Shown in pieces: positions 1 through 5,796 of a stretch of 5,833 nucleotides of DNA. Under the pieces are notes generated by a model. The model saw only the letters and a list, made by a program, of their open reading frames with translations, was not told where the DNA came from and searched no databases. Each line of letters begins with the position of its first letter. The stretch's first letter is position 1. Origin of the DNA: an uncultured bacterium (GTDB lineage Bacteria; Cyanobacteriota; Vampirovibrionia; Gastranaerophilales; Gastranaerophilaceae); NCBI GenBank assembly GCA_902782905.1, contig CACZPB010000178.1, positions 1-5,833 of the forward strand, read 5' to 3'. The translations under genes were made by a program, and so were the position numbers.

Positions 1-955
1 ATATAGATCTTCCTATGGCTCTTATTTTACCTTCAATACAGCCTCTGCACTGAGTTGGATCTTCATTGATGCAAATTTTATTCGGATAAATTTCGTATTT
101 TGCTCTGTATTCTTTTGAGGTAACATTTGGCATAACAACATTTGCGCCGCTTTGTAGTGCGATTATTCTGCCATTGGGGTTTAGAGTTTCCATAGCGGTA
201 GTTGCAGGGATATTTATGTTTGGCAAATTCAACCTTGTGAGAGCCATAACTTTTAGAGCAAGCCAAAAATCTCCTTTTTGAGCGTCTTTTAGCGGTGTCT
301 GTTCATGCGGAATAAAAGGCCCTATTCCAATCATATCGGCATCAAGTTCTTTAAAGAAAAGAATATCATTTGCAAGCGACTCTATTGTTTGACTTGGAAG
401 CCCAACAAGGCAGCCTGAGCCTGTCTCATACCCAAGAGACTTTAAGTCATAAAGACATCTGATGCGGTTCTCAAAACTCGCATTCGGGTGCATATTTTGG
501 TACAACTCTTTGTCAGTGGTTTCAATTCTCAAAAGATATCTGTCTGCTCCAGCCTCTTTAAAAGCTTTATATTCATCCCTTGTTTTTTCACCAATACTGA
601 GGGTCAGAGCAACATCGTTTTTTTTGATTTCACGAATGATTTCAACCATCTTGTCTGTATCGTAATAATCATCCTCTCCCGATTGAAGAACAATTGTTCG
701 GTAGCCCATATTTACGGCAGAATTTGTGTAAGTTAAAATTTCATCTTTTAATATACGGTATCTTTCAATCTCTCTGTTGCCCGACCGGAGCCCGCAATAT
801 TTGCACTGACGCTTGCAGATGTTAGAAAATTCAATAAGTCCTCTCAGATGAACTTCTTTTCCTACATTTTCCATACGTACTCTGTCAGCTTCTTTAAAAA
901 GCCATTCGTTTTTGTCGTTGTCAGATAAAATATCAATGATTTCTTGTTTATTCAT
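1..955 (-). CDS. hydE: [FeFe]-hydrogenase H-cluster maturase HydE, radical SAM (3' end off window)
   Basis: This is a radical SAM enzyme that acts after HydG in building the diiron subcluster of [FeFe] hydrogenase, and it is cytosolic. Seen in the sequence: translation from the ATG at 955-953 gives 318 codons that run off the left edge without a stop. The radical-SAM motif CKRQCKYC supplies C47, C51 and C54 (C-X3-C-X2-C). Near the end CINEDPTQCRGC gives C295, C303 and C306 (C-X7-C-X2-C), the same spacing as the accessory C-terminal cluster cysteines of Thermotoga maritima HydE. That homologue is about 350 residues, so only a short C-terminal tail should be missing. A GGAG ribosome binding site (963-966) lies inside the hydF end. 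The start overlaps the hydF stop by 8 nt (ATGAATAA), which implies translational coupling. The family is recognised from motifs and operon context, and biotin synthase-like alternatives are unlikely next to hydF and hydG. Confidence 0.95.
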   Translation of the reverse strand, partial: MNKQEIIDILSDNDKNEWLFKEADRVRMENVGKEVHLRGLIEFSNICKRQCKYCGLRSGNREIERYRILKDEILTYTNSAVNMGYRTIVLQSGEDDYYDTDKMVEIIREIKKNDVALTLSIGEKTRDEYKAFKEAGADRYLLRIETTDKELYQNMHPNASFENRIRCLYDLKSLGYETGSGCLVGLPSQTIESLANDILFFKELDADMIGIGPFIPHEQTPLKDAQKGDFWLALKVMALTRLNLPNINIPATTAMETLNPNGRIIALQSGANVVMPNVTSKEYRAKYEIYPNKICINEDPTQCRGCIEGKIRAIGRSI

Positions 956-2141
956 CAAATATCTCCAACGCTCTATCTAATATTCCGTTCATATAAGCTA
1001 TTGCCATACCGTAATTTACCATAGGAATGTTTTGGTCTAAAGCTTTTCGCTGGCGGCTTTTCATCTCAGCTTCATTAAGCATGCATCCGCCGCAATGAAC
1101 AATCAGTTTATATTTTGATAAATCTACAGGAAATTCTCCGCCTTGAGTAAACTCGAATTTAATATCTTTTCCTGTATGAGTCCTAATCCAATTTGGAAGC
1201 TTAACCGTACCTATGTCATTGCACTGTCTGTGATGGGTGCAACCTTCTGAAATTAAGACTTTATCATTGTCTTTCAGTTCTGATATTATTTTTGCACTAT
1301 TTACCAATTCATCCAACTTTCCCCTATAATTTGCCATAAGAATTGAAAATGATGTCAAAATTATATTATCCGGAACAATCTCTTTTACCTTATTGAATGC
1401 TTGAGAATCCGTAATAACATATTGCGGAGAAACTTTTTTAAGGAGTTCTTCCAATTCTTCTACCTGAGTGCAAATTGCTGTTGCGTGAGCATCAAGACAT
1501 TCTCTTAAGACATTTTGCTGAGGAAGAATTATTCTTCCCTTTGGTGCTGACTCATCAATCGGTATAACAAGAATAACAATATCACCTGCTTTAAGTTTGT
1601 CTTTAATAATATATTTTTCTTTTTTGTTCTCGCCGATTATATGCCCCAACTTCTCTTTGAGTTCATTTACCCCCTCGCCCGTTTTGGCGGAAAGGAACAA
1701 ATGACTCCCCTCGCCACTTGTTGGAGATGGGTTAGGGGTGAGGGGTAAATCCTTTTTCAAATCACACTTATTCCAAGCTATTACATACGGAATTTTTCTT
1801 TGTACAAATTTATCAATTAGTTCTTCATCCTCTTTTTGTATTCCAACTGTTGAATCAACTACAAGAACAGCAATATCAGTTTTATCTAAAATCCTTTTTG
1901 TCGCTTCGACTCGAAGATCTCCTAATTCGGAAAAATCATTTATCCCCGCTGTATCAATAATAACAACAGGGCCAAGTGGTAAAATCTCCATTGATTTTTG
2001 GACAGCATCGGTTGTTGTACCCTTGATATCTGATACAACAGACAATGTTTGGTTTGTAACCGCATTAACTAAGCTGGACTTACCGGAATTGGTACATCCA
2101 AAAAATGAAATATGAGGTCGTTCGGATTTTGTTATACTCAT
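948..2141 (-). CDS. hydF: [FeFe]-hydrogenase H-cluster maturation GTPase HydF
   Basis: HydF is the scaffold and carrier that holds the diiron precursor and loads it into apo-hydrogenase. The 397-residue product has the full family layout. The N-terminal GTPase domain shows a P-loop at 15-22 (GCTNSGKS), a switch-I threonine in GTTT at 41-44, DTAG at 63-66, NKCD at 124-127 and SAK at 151-153. A central dimerisation region covers about 180-280. The C-terminal FeS-binding domain has CTH (C301, H303) and HCGGC (H349, C350, C353), matching the C-X-H...H-C-X-X-C signature. Length is normal for the family. One oddity is residues 132-146 (LPLTPNPSPTSGEGS), which lie between the NKCD and SAK motifs and look like a translated palindromic repeat (separate entry). 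The ribosome binding site GAGGG (2149-2153) sits 7 nt before the ATG. The gene is 42 nt downstream of hydG and overlaps hydE. Confidence 0.97.
   Translation of the reverse strand: MSITKSERPHISFFGCTNSGKSSLVNAVTNQTLSVVSDIKGTTTDAVQKSMEILPLGPVVIIDTAGINDFSELGDLRVEATKRILDKTDIAVLVVDSTVGIQKEDEELIDKFVQRKIPYVIAWNKCDLKKDLPLTPNPSPTSGEGSHLFLSAKTGEGVNELKEKLGHIIGENKKEKYIIKDKLKAGDIVILVIPIDESAPKGRIILPQQNVLRECLDAHATAICTQVEELEELLKKVSPQYVITDSQAFNKVKEIVPDNIILTSFSILMANYRGKLDELVNSAKIISELKDNDKVLISEGCTHHRQCNDIGTVKLPNWIRTHTGKDIKFEFTQGGEFPVDLSKYKLIVHCGGCMLNEAEMKSRQRKALDQNIPMVNYGMAIAYMNGILDRALEIFDE
1704..1748 (-). repeat. Palindromic repeat inserted in frame in hydF (LTPNPSP...GEG type)
   Basis: About 45 nt code for residues 132-146 of HydF, reading LPLTPNPSPTSGEGS. 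The DNA is much more C/G-rich than the surrounding gene. It can fold on itself: CCCCTC at 1707-1712 pairs with GAGGGG at 1740-1745, with a further CC/GG after one mismatch. The peptide string LTPNPSP...GEG is one I recognise as the translation of a dispersed palindromic repeat common in bacterial genomes. The insertion lies in the loop between the G4 (NKCD) and G5 (SAK) motifs, where extra residues could be tolerated. The exact edges of the insertion are estimated; an alignment with other HydF proteins would fix them. Confidence 0.75.
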
Positions 2142-2180
2142 ATATTTACCCTCATAGATTTACCCCTATAGATTTACCCC
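2142..2180 (-). repeat. Tandem ~14-nt repeats in the hydG-hydF gap
   Basis: On the plus strand two units, catagatttacccc (2153-2166) and tatagatttacccc (2167-2180), differ at one base. A shorter relative, atatttaccct, abuts the hydF start. On the coding strand each unit reads GGGGTAAATCTAT, and the copy nearest hydF supplies the GAGGG ribosome binding site. The repeats are followed by a run of eight C (2177-2184; G on the coding strand) that runs into the hydG stop codon. Array length may vary by slippage; this is inferred. Confidence 0.65.
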
Positions 2181-2183
2181 CCC

Positions 2184-3629
2184 CTAGAATCTAAAGTCTC
2201 GTTTTCCGTTTTCGATTTCTTTGAGGTTGTTAATAAGTGCTTTGTAAACAGCTTCATTTACTCCTTGAATTTTTTTAAGTTCTTCTTGGAGAAATTTTTC
2301 ACCGATTTTTTTTGTTTCTTCCGAAGCGTAATCCATTAAGAACTCTTTTAGCGTTATTAAAGCGTTAGGCTGACAGCAGTTTTGGATTTGTCCTGTTTTA
2401 CACAGTGACATAAATCTTTCACCTGTTCGACCTTCTCTGTAGCAAGCCGTGCAGAAAGAAGGAATGTGATCTCTTTCCATCAGCCATCTGACAACTTCAT
2501 CCAGCGTTCTTTGGTCAGAAACATCAAATTGTTCGGTTTCAGTCGGTCTTTCTTCTTCTGTATAACCTCCTACAGAAGTTCTTGAAGCCCCTGACACTTG
2601 AGAAACACCAAGTTTAAGAAGTTTTTCTCTTACTGCTTGAGTTTCACGAGTAGAGATAATTATACCGGTATAAGGAACTGCAATACGAGTCAGGGCAACA
2701 ATTTTTGCAAAAGTCTCATCATCAATTCCGTTGTCAAAAGTTGTCGGATCAATATCATCCGCTTTTTTCACTCTTGGTACGGAAATTGTATGCGGGCCGA
2801 CTCCGTGAACCGCTTCTAAGTGTTCTGCGTGCATCAAAAGTGCCGCAAACTCATACTTGTATCTTTCAAGCCCAAATAGAACTCCTAAACCTACATCATC
2901 AATCCCGCCTTCCATAGCTCTGTCCATGGCTTCTGTGTGGTACGCATAATTGTGTTTCGGTCCTGTTGGGTGGAGTTTTTCGTAACTCTCTTTATGGTAT
3001 GTTTCTTGGAAAAGGATATAAGTTCCTATTCCCGCCTCTTTTAATTTGCGGTAGTTTTCAACCGTAGTAGCTGCTATATTAACATTAACTCTTCTTATTG
3101 CCCCATTTTTATGCTTGATTGAATAAATCGTATCAATACACTCCAAAATGTATTCTATCGGATTGTTAACAGGGTCTTCACCTGCTTCAATTGCAAGACG
3201 CTTATGCCCCATATCCTGAAGTGCTATAACTTCTGCTTTTACTTCCTCTTGCGTAAGTTCTTTTCTGGGGATATGCTTGTTTTGATTGTGATACGGGCAA
3301 TAGATACAACCGTTTACACAATAATTTGAAAGATAAAGAGGAGCAAAAATTACTATTCTTTTGCCGTAAAATGATTCTTTGATTTCCTCAGCTAAATCAT
3401 AAATCTTTTCGAGAATACCTTTGTCTTCACAGGCTAAAAGAAGGCTTGCTTCTTCGTGGCTTAAACCTTTACAGAAAGTATCTCTGCCGACCCTTGTGGG
3501 ACGAGCCTTGTCTAAAATTTCGTTTATTAACTCCAAGTTATTTTTGTTTTCTTCTGCCCAATTAAGAGTTCTCAAAACTTCTTCGTGGTTTATAAATTCT
3601 TCTGCTTTTAATGATTTTTTATCGTACAT
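2184..3629 (-). CDS. hydG: [FeFe]-hydrogenase H-cluster maturase HydG, radical SAM tyrosine lyase
   Basis: HydG cleaves tyrosine to yield p-cresol, CO and cyanide, and builds the Fe(CO)2(CN)-cysteine synthon used for the H-cluster. The 481-residue product is of normal family length and is cytosolic. The radical-SAM cluster motif is CVNGCIYC, with C104, C108 and C111 (C-X3-C-X2-C). The C-terminal auxiliary-cluster motif is C393-X2-C396-X22-C419, followed by the QPNA sequence typical of HydG. A spare cysteine, C418, precedes the third ligand. The TIM-barrel core between the motifs is uninterrupted. Similarity to ThiH is expected because the two families are related, but the C-terminal CX2CX22C motif and the neighbouring hydF and hydE decide for HydG. 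A strong ribosome binding site, AAAGGGAG, lies about 7 nt before the ATG. The gene is separated from the upstream small regulator by 96 nt containing two hairpin repeats. Confidence 0.97.
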   Translation of the reverse strand: MYDKKSLKAEEFINHEEVLRTLNWAEENKNNLELINEILDKARPTRVGRDTFCKGLSHEEASLLLACEDKGILEKIYDLAEEIKESFYGKRIVIFAPLYLSNYCVNGCIYCPYHNQNKHIPRKELTQEEVKAEVIALQDMGHKRLAIEAGEDPVNNPIEYILECIDTIYSIKHKNGAIRRVNVNIAATTVENYRKLKEAGIGTYILFQETYHKESYEKLHPTGPKHNYAYHTEAMDRAMEGGIDDVGLGVLFGLERYKYEFAALLMHAEHLEAVHGVGPHTISVPRVKKADDIDPTTFDNGIDDETFAKIVALTRIAVPYTGIIISTRETQAVREKLLKLGVSQVSGASRTSVGGYTEEERPTETEQFDVSDQRTLDEVVRWLMERDHIPSFCTACYREGRTGERFMSLCKTGQIQNCCQPNALITLKEFLMDYASEETKKIGEKFLQEELKKIQGVNEAVYKALINNLKEIENGKRDFRF

Positions 3630-3641
3630 TGAATCTCCCTT

Positions 3642-3670
3642 TTTGTTGGGTTTCGCCCAACTTACTTTCT
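3642..3670. repeat. Palindromic repeat copy 1, GTTGGG-TTTCG-CCCAAC hairpin
   Basis: A perfect 6-bp inverted repeat, GTTGGG (3645-3650) and CCCAAC (3656-3661), flanks a TTTCG loop. The surrounding 29 nt match copy 2 at all but one position. This hairpin ends just before the hydG ribosome binding site, so it could affect hydG translation or mRNA stability. The GTTGGGTTTCG...CCCAACCTAC type of repeat is dispersed in many bacterial genomes, notably in cyanobacteria and relatives (from memory). There is no T-run after the stem on the coding strand, so it is not an intrinsic terminator. Confidence 0.75.
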
Positions 3671-3679
3671 ATATTTCTG

Positions 3680-3708
3680 TTTGTTGGGTTTCGCCCAACC
3701 TACTTTCT
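3680..3708. repeat. Palindromic repeat copy 2, GTTGGG-TTTCG-CCCAAC hairpin
   Basis: This is the second copy of the 29-nt element, shifted by 38 nt. GTTGGG is at 3683-3688, the loop at 3689-3693 and CCCAAC at 3694-3699. It differs from copy 1 by a single base (CCTACT instead of CTTACT). Near-identity of the two copies points to a recent tandem duplication or a paired insertion of a small non-coding element. Together the copies fill most of the spacer between the TM1266-type regulator and hydG. Confidence 0.75.
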
Positions 3709-3725
3709 TTCCTCTAGTGCCTTTG

Positions 3726-3971
3726 TTATACTTTTGAATAAACAGTTTTAGCGCTAATTCCTTGTATTTTCCCGATTTTACCCGTTAGGGCATTGATGGT
3801 ATCAACAGGCGCATCTAAAACTACACTTATTATTCTTACATTTTTTTGCTTGTATGGAATCCCCATCCTTCCTATAATAAACTCTGCATATTCGCTCAGA
3901 AGATTCTGCACATCGCAAATAGCAGTGTTGTTCTCAACTATAATTCCTAAAATAGCAACTCTTGTTTCCAT
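3726..3971 (-). CDS. TM1266-family small protein, putative iron-only hydrogenase system regulator
   Basis: This 81-residue protein matches the TM1266 family, which has a small ferredoxin-like/ACT-like fold related to the NikR C-terminal domain and is found next to [FeFe]-hydrogenase maturation genes. The exact function is not established. Features seen: the N-terminal strand RVAILGIIVEN, a central helix (AICDVQNLLSEYAEFIIGRMGIPY, in two parts), the strand RIISVVLDAP, then a helix and a short final strand ending in VYSKV. This is a beta-alpha-beta-beta-alpha-beta order typical of the family. There is no DNA-binding domain, so a ligand-sensing or partner-binding role is more likely than direct repression (inference). 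It is the first gene of the maturation operon. A GGAG site (3977-3980) lies 5 nt before the ATG. An intrinsic terminator-like hairpin ends about 15 nt upstream, which suggests conditional transcription. Confidence 0.88.
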   Translation of the reverse strand: METRVAILGIIVENNTAICDVQNLLSEYAEFIIGRMGIPYKQKNVRIISVVLDAPVDTINALTGKIGKIQGISAKTVYSKV

Positions 3972-4064
3972 AATTTCTCCATAAAGAAAAATCGCACCAC
4001 AAAGAGGCGCGACTTTTTTAGTTCTTAGCCCCTTTCTCCAAAGAACTGACTCGGGAGTCAGGCT
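3972..4064 (-). promoter_or_regulatory. Structured 5' leader of the hyd maturation operon, candidate riboswitch/attenuator
   Basis: The predicted transcript starts near 4064 and folds in order as follows. Hairpin 1 is CTGACT-CCCG-AGTCAG (4061-4046). Hairpin 2 has arms AGTTCTT (4047-4041) and AAGAACT (4026-4020) around a purine-rich loop. The terminator stem (4013-3991) follows. The loop of hairpin 2 holds GGCTA (4030-4026), which can pair with TAGCC at the very 5' end (4065-4061) to form a pseudoknot. Alternatively, AAAGGGGC (4035-4028) can pair with GCCTCTTT (4008-4001) in the terminator's 5' half, with one G-U, which would disrupt termination. I do not recognise this as a known riboswitch class. 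No ligand can be named from the sequence. Confidence 0.55.
3986..4013 (-). terminator. Intrinsic terminator/attenuator before the maturation operon
   Basis: Read on the minus strand, GTCGCGCC (4013-4006) pairs with GGTGCGAT (3998-3991) around a 7-nt loop. The stem has eight pairs including two G-U, and is followed directly by TTTTT. The pairing is better as minus-strand RNA than as plus-strand RNA, where the two wobble positions become A-C mismatches. It can stop transcripts from the paralog pair upstream. Because only about 15 nt separate it from the next ATG, and a promoter lies on its far side, it probably also acts inside the hyd leader as a regulated terminator. Confidence 0.75.
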
Positions 4065-4070
4065 ATTTTT

Positions 4071-4099
4071 ATTATCTAATAAATACAGGAAGAATGCAA
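4071..4099 (-). promoter_or_regulatory. Sigma70-type promoter of the hyd maturation operon
   Basis: On the minus strand a -35-like TTGCAT (4099-4094) and a -10 GATAAT (4076-4071) are separated by exactly 17 nt. The -10 matches TATAAT at five of six positions; the -35 is weaker (the TTG is conserved). The predicted start is near 4064, just where the structured leader begins. The promoter lies just after the stop codon of the upstream paralog gene (4114), so the operon can be expressed separately from that pair. Confidence 0.65.
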
Positions 4100-4113
4100 T
4101 AAAGCAAATTAAT

Positions 4114-4869
4114 TTATTTTTTGTTTGTTAAAAGTTCCGGAAAATTTTTTTTGTATCTTTCAAGAGTTTCATTTTTTGTAGCAGAGTCCGGAAACGGAAG
4201 AATTTTAAATACATATCTGGCTTTTGAATATGCCATATATTGTCTGTACTCTTCCGGAGTCAATGAATTAGGGTTAATAAACCTGTTATATGAATCCGTT
4301 TCCGGAATGTTTTTAAAGAATCCCCTAAATTGCGTTTGAAGTTTTTTAAAATAATTTGAAGCATAATCAACAATACCAAGCCATGGGTCAATTATAATTG
4401 CATCTTTATTCTTAAAATAAAATTCTCCATTAATTTTATCCTTTTTGTCCGTTATAAAGGCAACTACGTGGTCGATGTTATGTTCCGAGTTGTTTTTTGT
4501 ATCATTAAAAAATATGTTGCCTGCAAAAATGTTTTTTATGCCGTTCAATTTGCCAATAAACTTTGCAAGCAAGGCTTCTTCGTAGCAGTTTCCGACCCTT
4601 TGACCCTTAAGTTCATGTATCAGTGTGTAGTAATAGTCCGGGGCATAGCAAGTGGAGGCTCTGAGATCATCAATTTTGCTGTTAATTTTTCTAAATTCTG
4701 CGGAGCAGTTTGCTGCTTCATATTTATTAAAACCTGAACCTCTGTTAATTCTGTTTAAAAGCATGGAGCTGGAAATGTGCGGGTAAGCGCCATGGGCTTT
4801 TCTCGCAATAGTGTCTGCAAATTTTATTTCTGCTTTTCTGCTTTCAAATGAAATCATATTTTTAATCAT
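4114..4869 (-). CDS. Hypothetical protein with Cys-His-Asp(PW) pattern, paralog A
   Basis: I do not recognise this 251-residue protein by name. It is a clear paralog of its upstream neighbour. Shared blocks are YPHISSS (29-35), GNCYEEA (93-99), IGKLNGIKNI (105-114), DHVVAFITDK (133-142), KNKDAIIIDPWLG (153-165), NYFKKL (172-177) and FPEL (243-246). The conserved C95, H134 and D161, the last in an IDPW context, have the order and spacing of a papain/transglutaminase-like catalytic triad. A cysteine peptidase, amidase or transglutaminase-type activity is therefore possible but unproven. No signal peptide or membrane segment is visible. The first ATG overlaps the upstream stop by 8 nt (ATGATTAA). 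M5 (codon at 4857-4855) gives MISFES and aligns with the neighbour's MITFEG start, so the real start could be M5. Neither start has a strong ribosome binding site. Confidence 0.8.
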   Translation of the reverse strand: MIKNMISFESRKAEIKFADTIARKAHGAYPHISSSMLLNRINRGSGFNKYEAANCSAEFRKINSKIDDLRASTCYAPDYYYTLIHELKGQRVGNCYEEALLAKFIGKLNGIKNIFAGNIFFNDTKNNSEHNIDHVVAFITDKKDKINGEFYFKNKDAIIIDPWLGIVDYASNYFKKLQTQFRGFFKNIPETDSYNRFINPNSLTPEEYRQYMAYSKARYVFKILPFPDSATKNETLERYKKNFPELLTNKK

Positions 4870-5623
4870 TTTTAAGTTCCACTTTTTTGAAATTTTTGAT
4901 TATGAGTTCGGGGAAAAAGGTTTTTAATTCATCAATCTTTTCTGCGTTTAAAGATTTGTCAATAAAAGGAATAATGCTGAGTGTTACTTTTGGACAAAAC
5001 TCTTTTTTCTTTGCCTTAAATTCTTTTGGATTTTTTGATTCCGCTCGAAGCAATTCCATTGCAATTTTGTCGTTAGAAAATGTGCCAAATAGGTCATTAT
5101 TTGTGTACATAAAAGTTTTTCTGTAAATAGATTTTAATTTTGTGAAATAATTCCCGACAAAATCCGTAACACCGAGCCAAGGGTCAATAATGACAGCTTC
5201 TTTATTTTTTAAATAATATTTTTTACTGCCCTCTACCGGTTTATCTGTTATAAAAGCGATAACGTGATCTAAAAATTTTCCTTTTCCGTTGTTATCAATT
5301 CCAATACTTCCGGTATAAATATTTTTTTGTCCGTTGATTTTTCCTATAAGTTCTGTAAACATGGCATCTTCAGTGCAATTTCCAATTTTACCTTCAGAAA
5401 GCGTGTAAATTATAGAAGAATAATAGTCGCCGCTTTCTTTAATCATTTTTCTGAGCACACTATAATCCCTCTTTAAATTTGTGAAAAAATTAGGGTCTTT
5501 ACCTAAATATCCAATCTGAACTCTAAGCTTGCTGGTTGAAATGTGGGGATATGTGTTACGGGTCTTTGTTTCAAGGAGTTTTGCCGGTTTGAGTAAATTT
5601 CTGTTGCCTTCAAATGTAATCAT
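4862..5623 (-). CDS. Hypothetical protein with Cys-His-Asp(PW) pattern, paralog B
   Basis: This 253-residue protein has no function I can assign by name and is the upstream partner of the overlapping paralog. Conserved blocks are YPHISTS (25-31), GNCTEDA (81-87), IGKINGQKNI (93-102), DHVIAFITDK (119-128), KNKEAVIIDPWLG (139-151), NYFTKL (158-163) and FFPEL (236-240). C83, H120 and D147 are the matching triad candidates. Their spacing (37 and 27 residues) is close to that of the partner (39 and 27). The C-terminal third (about 165-235) is poorly conserved between the two. The protein is lysine-rich, with no signal peptide or transmembrane helix. Upstream of the ATG the sequence is extremely A/T-rich, without a convincing ribosome binding site or clear minus-strand promoter. 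The two genes probably form a bicistron; any tie to hydrogenase metabolism is only positional. Confidence 0.8.
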   Translation of the reverse strand: MITFEGNRNLLKPAKLLETKTRNTYPHISTSKLRVQIGYLGKDPNFFTNLKRDYSVLRKMIKESGDYYSSIIYTLSEGKIGNCTEDAMFTELIGKINGQKNIYTGSIGIDNNGKGKFLDHVIAFITDKPVEGSKKYYLKNKEAVIIDPWLGVTDFVGNYFTKLKSIYRKTFMYTNNDLFGTFSNDKIAMELLRAESKNPKEFKAKKKEFCPKVTLSIIPFIDKSLNAEKIDELKTFFPELIIKNFKKVELKND

Positions 5624-5685
5624 ATTTTCTATAAAACTCGTAAAAATATTTTTTGCTTTTTTGTTTTTAAATTTTTAATTTTCCT

Positions 5686-5714
5686 GTTACATTTGCCCCT
5701 GTTTGTTTTATAAT
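5686..5714 (+). promoter_or_regulatory. Sigma70-type promoter for the plus-strand nifJ-like gene
   Basis: A perfect -10 TATAAT (5709-5714) lies 17 nt downstream of GTTACA (5686-5691), which matches four of six positions of the -35 consensus. The expected start point is near 5721, giving a leader of about 75 nt before the ATG at 5797. The position and direction fit the divergent gene at the right edge. Confidence 0.75.
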
Positions 5715-5721
5715 TATTTTA

Positions 5722-5760
5722 AAGGCTTAAAAGGGAGCCTTATCAGTTATAAAAACTGAT
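5722..5760 (+). promoter_or_regulatory. Two adjacent hairpins in the nifJ-like 5' leader
   Basis: AAGGCT (5722-5727) pairs with AGCCTT (5736-5741), and directly after it ATCAGTT (5742-5748) pairs with AACTGAT (5754-5760). Both stems are perfect (6 and 7 bp). They begin right at the predicted transcription start. No T-run follows either stem, so they are not intrinsic terminators. A 5' mRNA-stabilising or regulatory structure is possible. The first loop contains AAAAGGGAG, resembling the true ribosome binding site at 5781-5787. Confidence 0.5.
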
Positions 5761-5796
5761 TACCTTAAAAACAGAAAAGAAAGGGAGATATAAATT

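Noticed and set aside
462..736. Two overlapping plus-strand open frames (67 and 82 codons)
   Set aside because: They lie antisense within hydE, whose minus-strand reading carries both cysteine motifs; no ribosome binding site or recognisable protein.
1738..2115. Plus-strand open frame of 125 codons
   Set aside because: It is antisense to the HydF GTPase motifs and is explained as a shadow of that gene.
3671..3694. Internal promoter before hydG (TTGGGC ... TATAGA on the minus strand)
   Set aside because: The spacing is about 19 nt, the -35-like part is just the repeat arm, and the match is too weak to claim.
3642..3708. Short CRISPR-like array
   Set aside because: There are only two copies, with a 9-nt spacer and a strong internal palindrome; this is a dispersed hairpin repeat, not CRISPR.
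3991..4013. Possible T-box antiterminator because of the GGTGCG string near the terminator
   Set aside because: The string lies in the 3' arm of the terminator itself, there is no specifier loop or TGGNACC core, and the downstream genes are not amino-acid related.
3991..4019. Plus-strand terminator (stem followed by TTTTTT)
   Set aside because: In plus-strand RNA two stem positions become A-C mismatches, and there is no plus-strand gene to terminate here; the minus-strand reading is better.
5624..5700. Promoter for the paralog pair on the minus strand
   Set aside because: The A/T-rich stretch offers many -10-like strings, but none has a convincing -35 partner at proper spacing.
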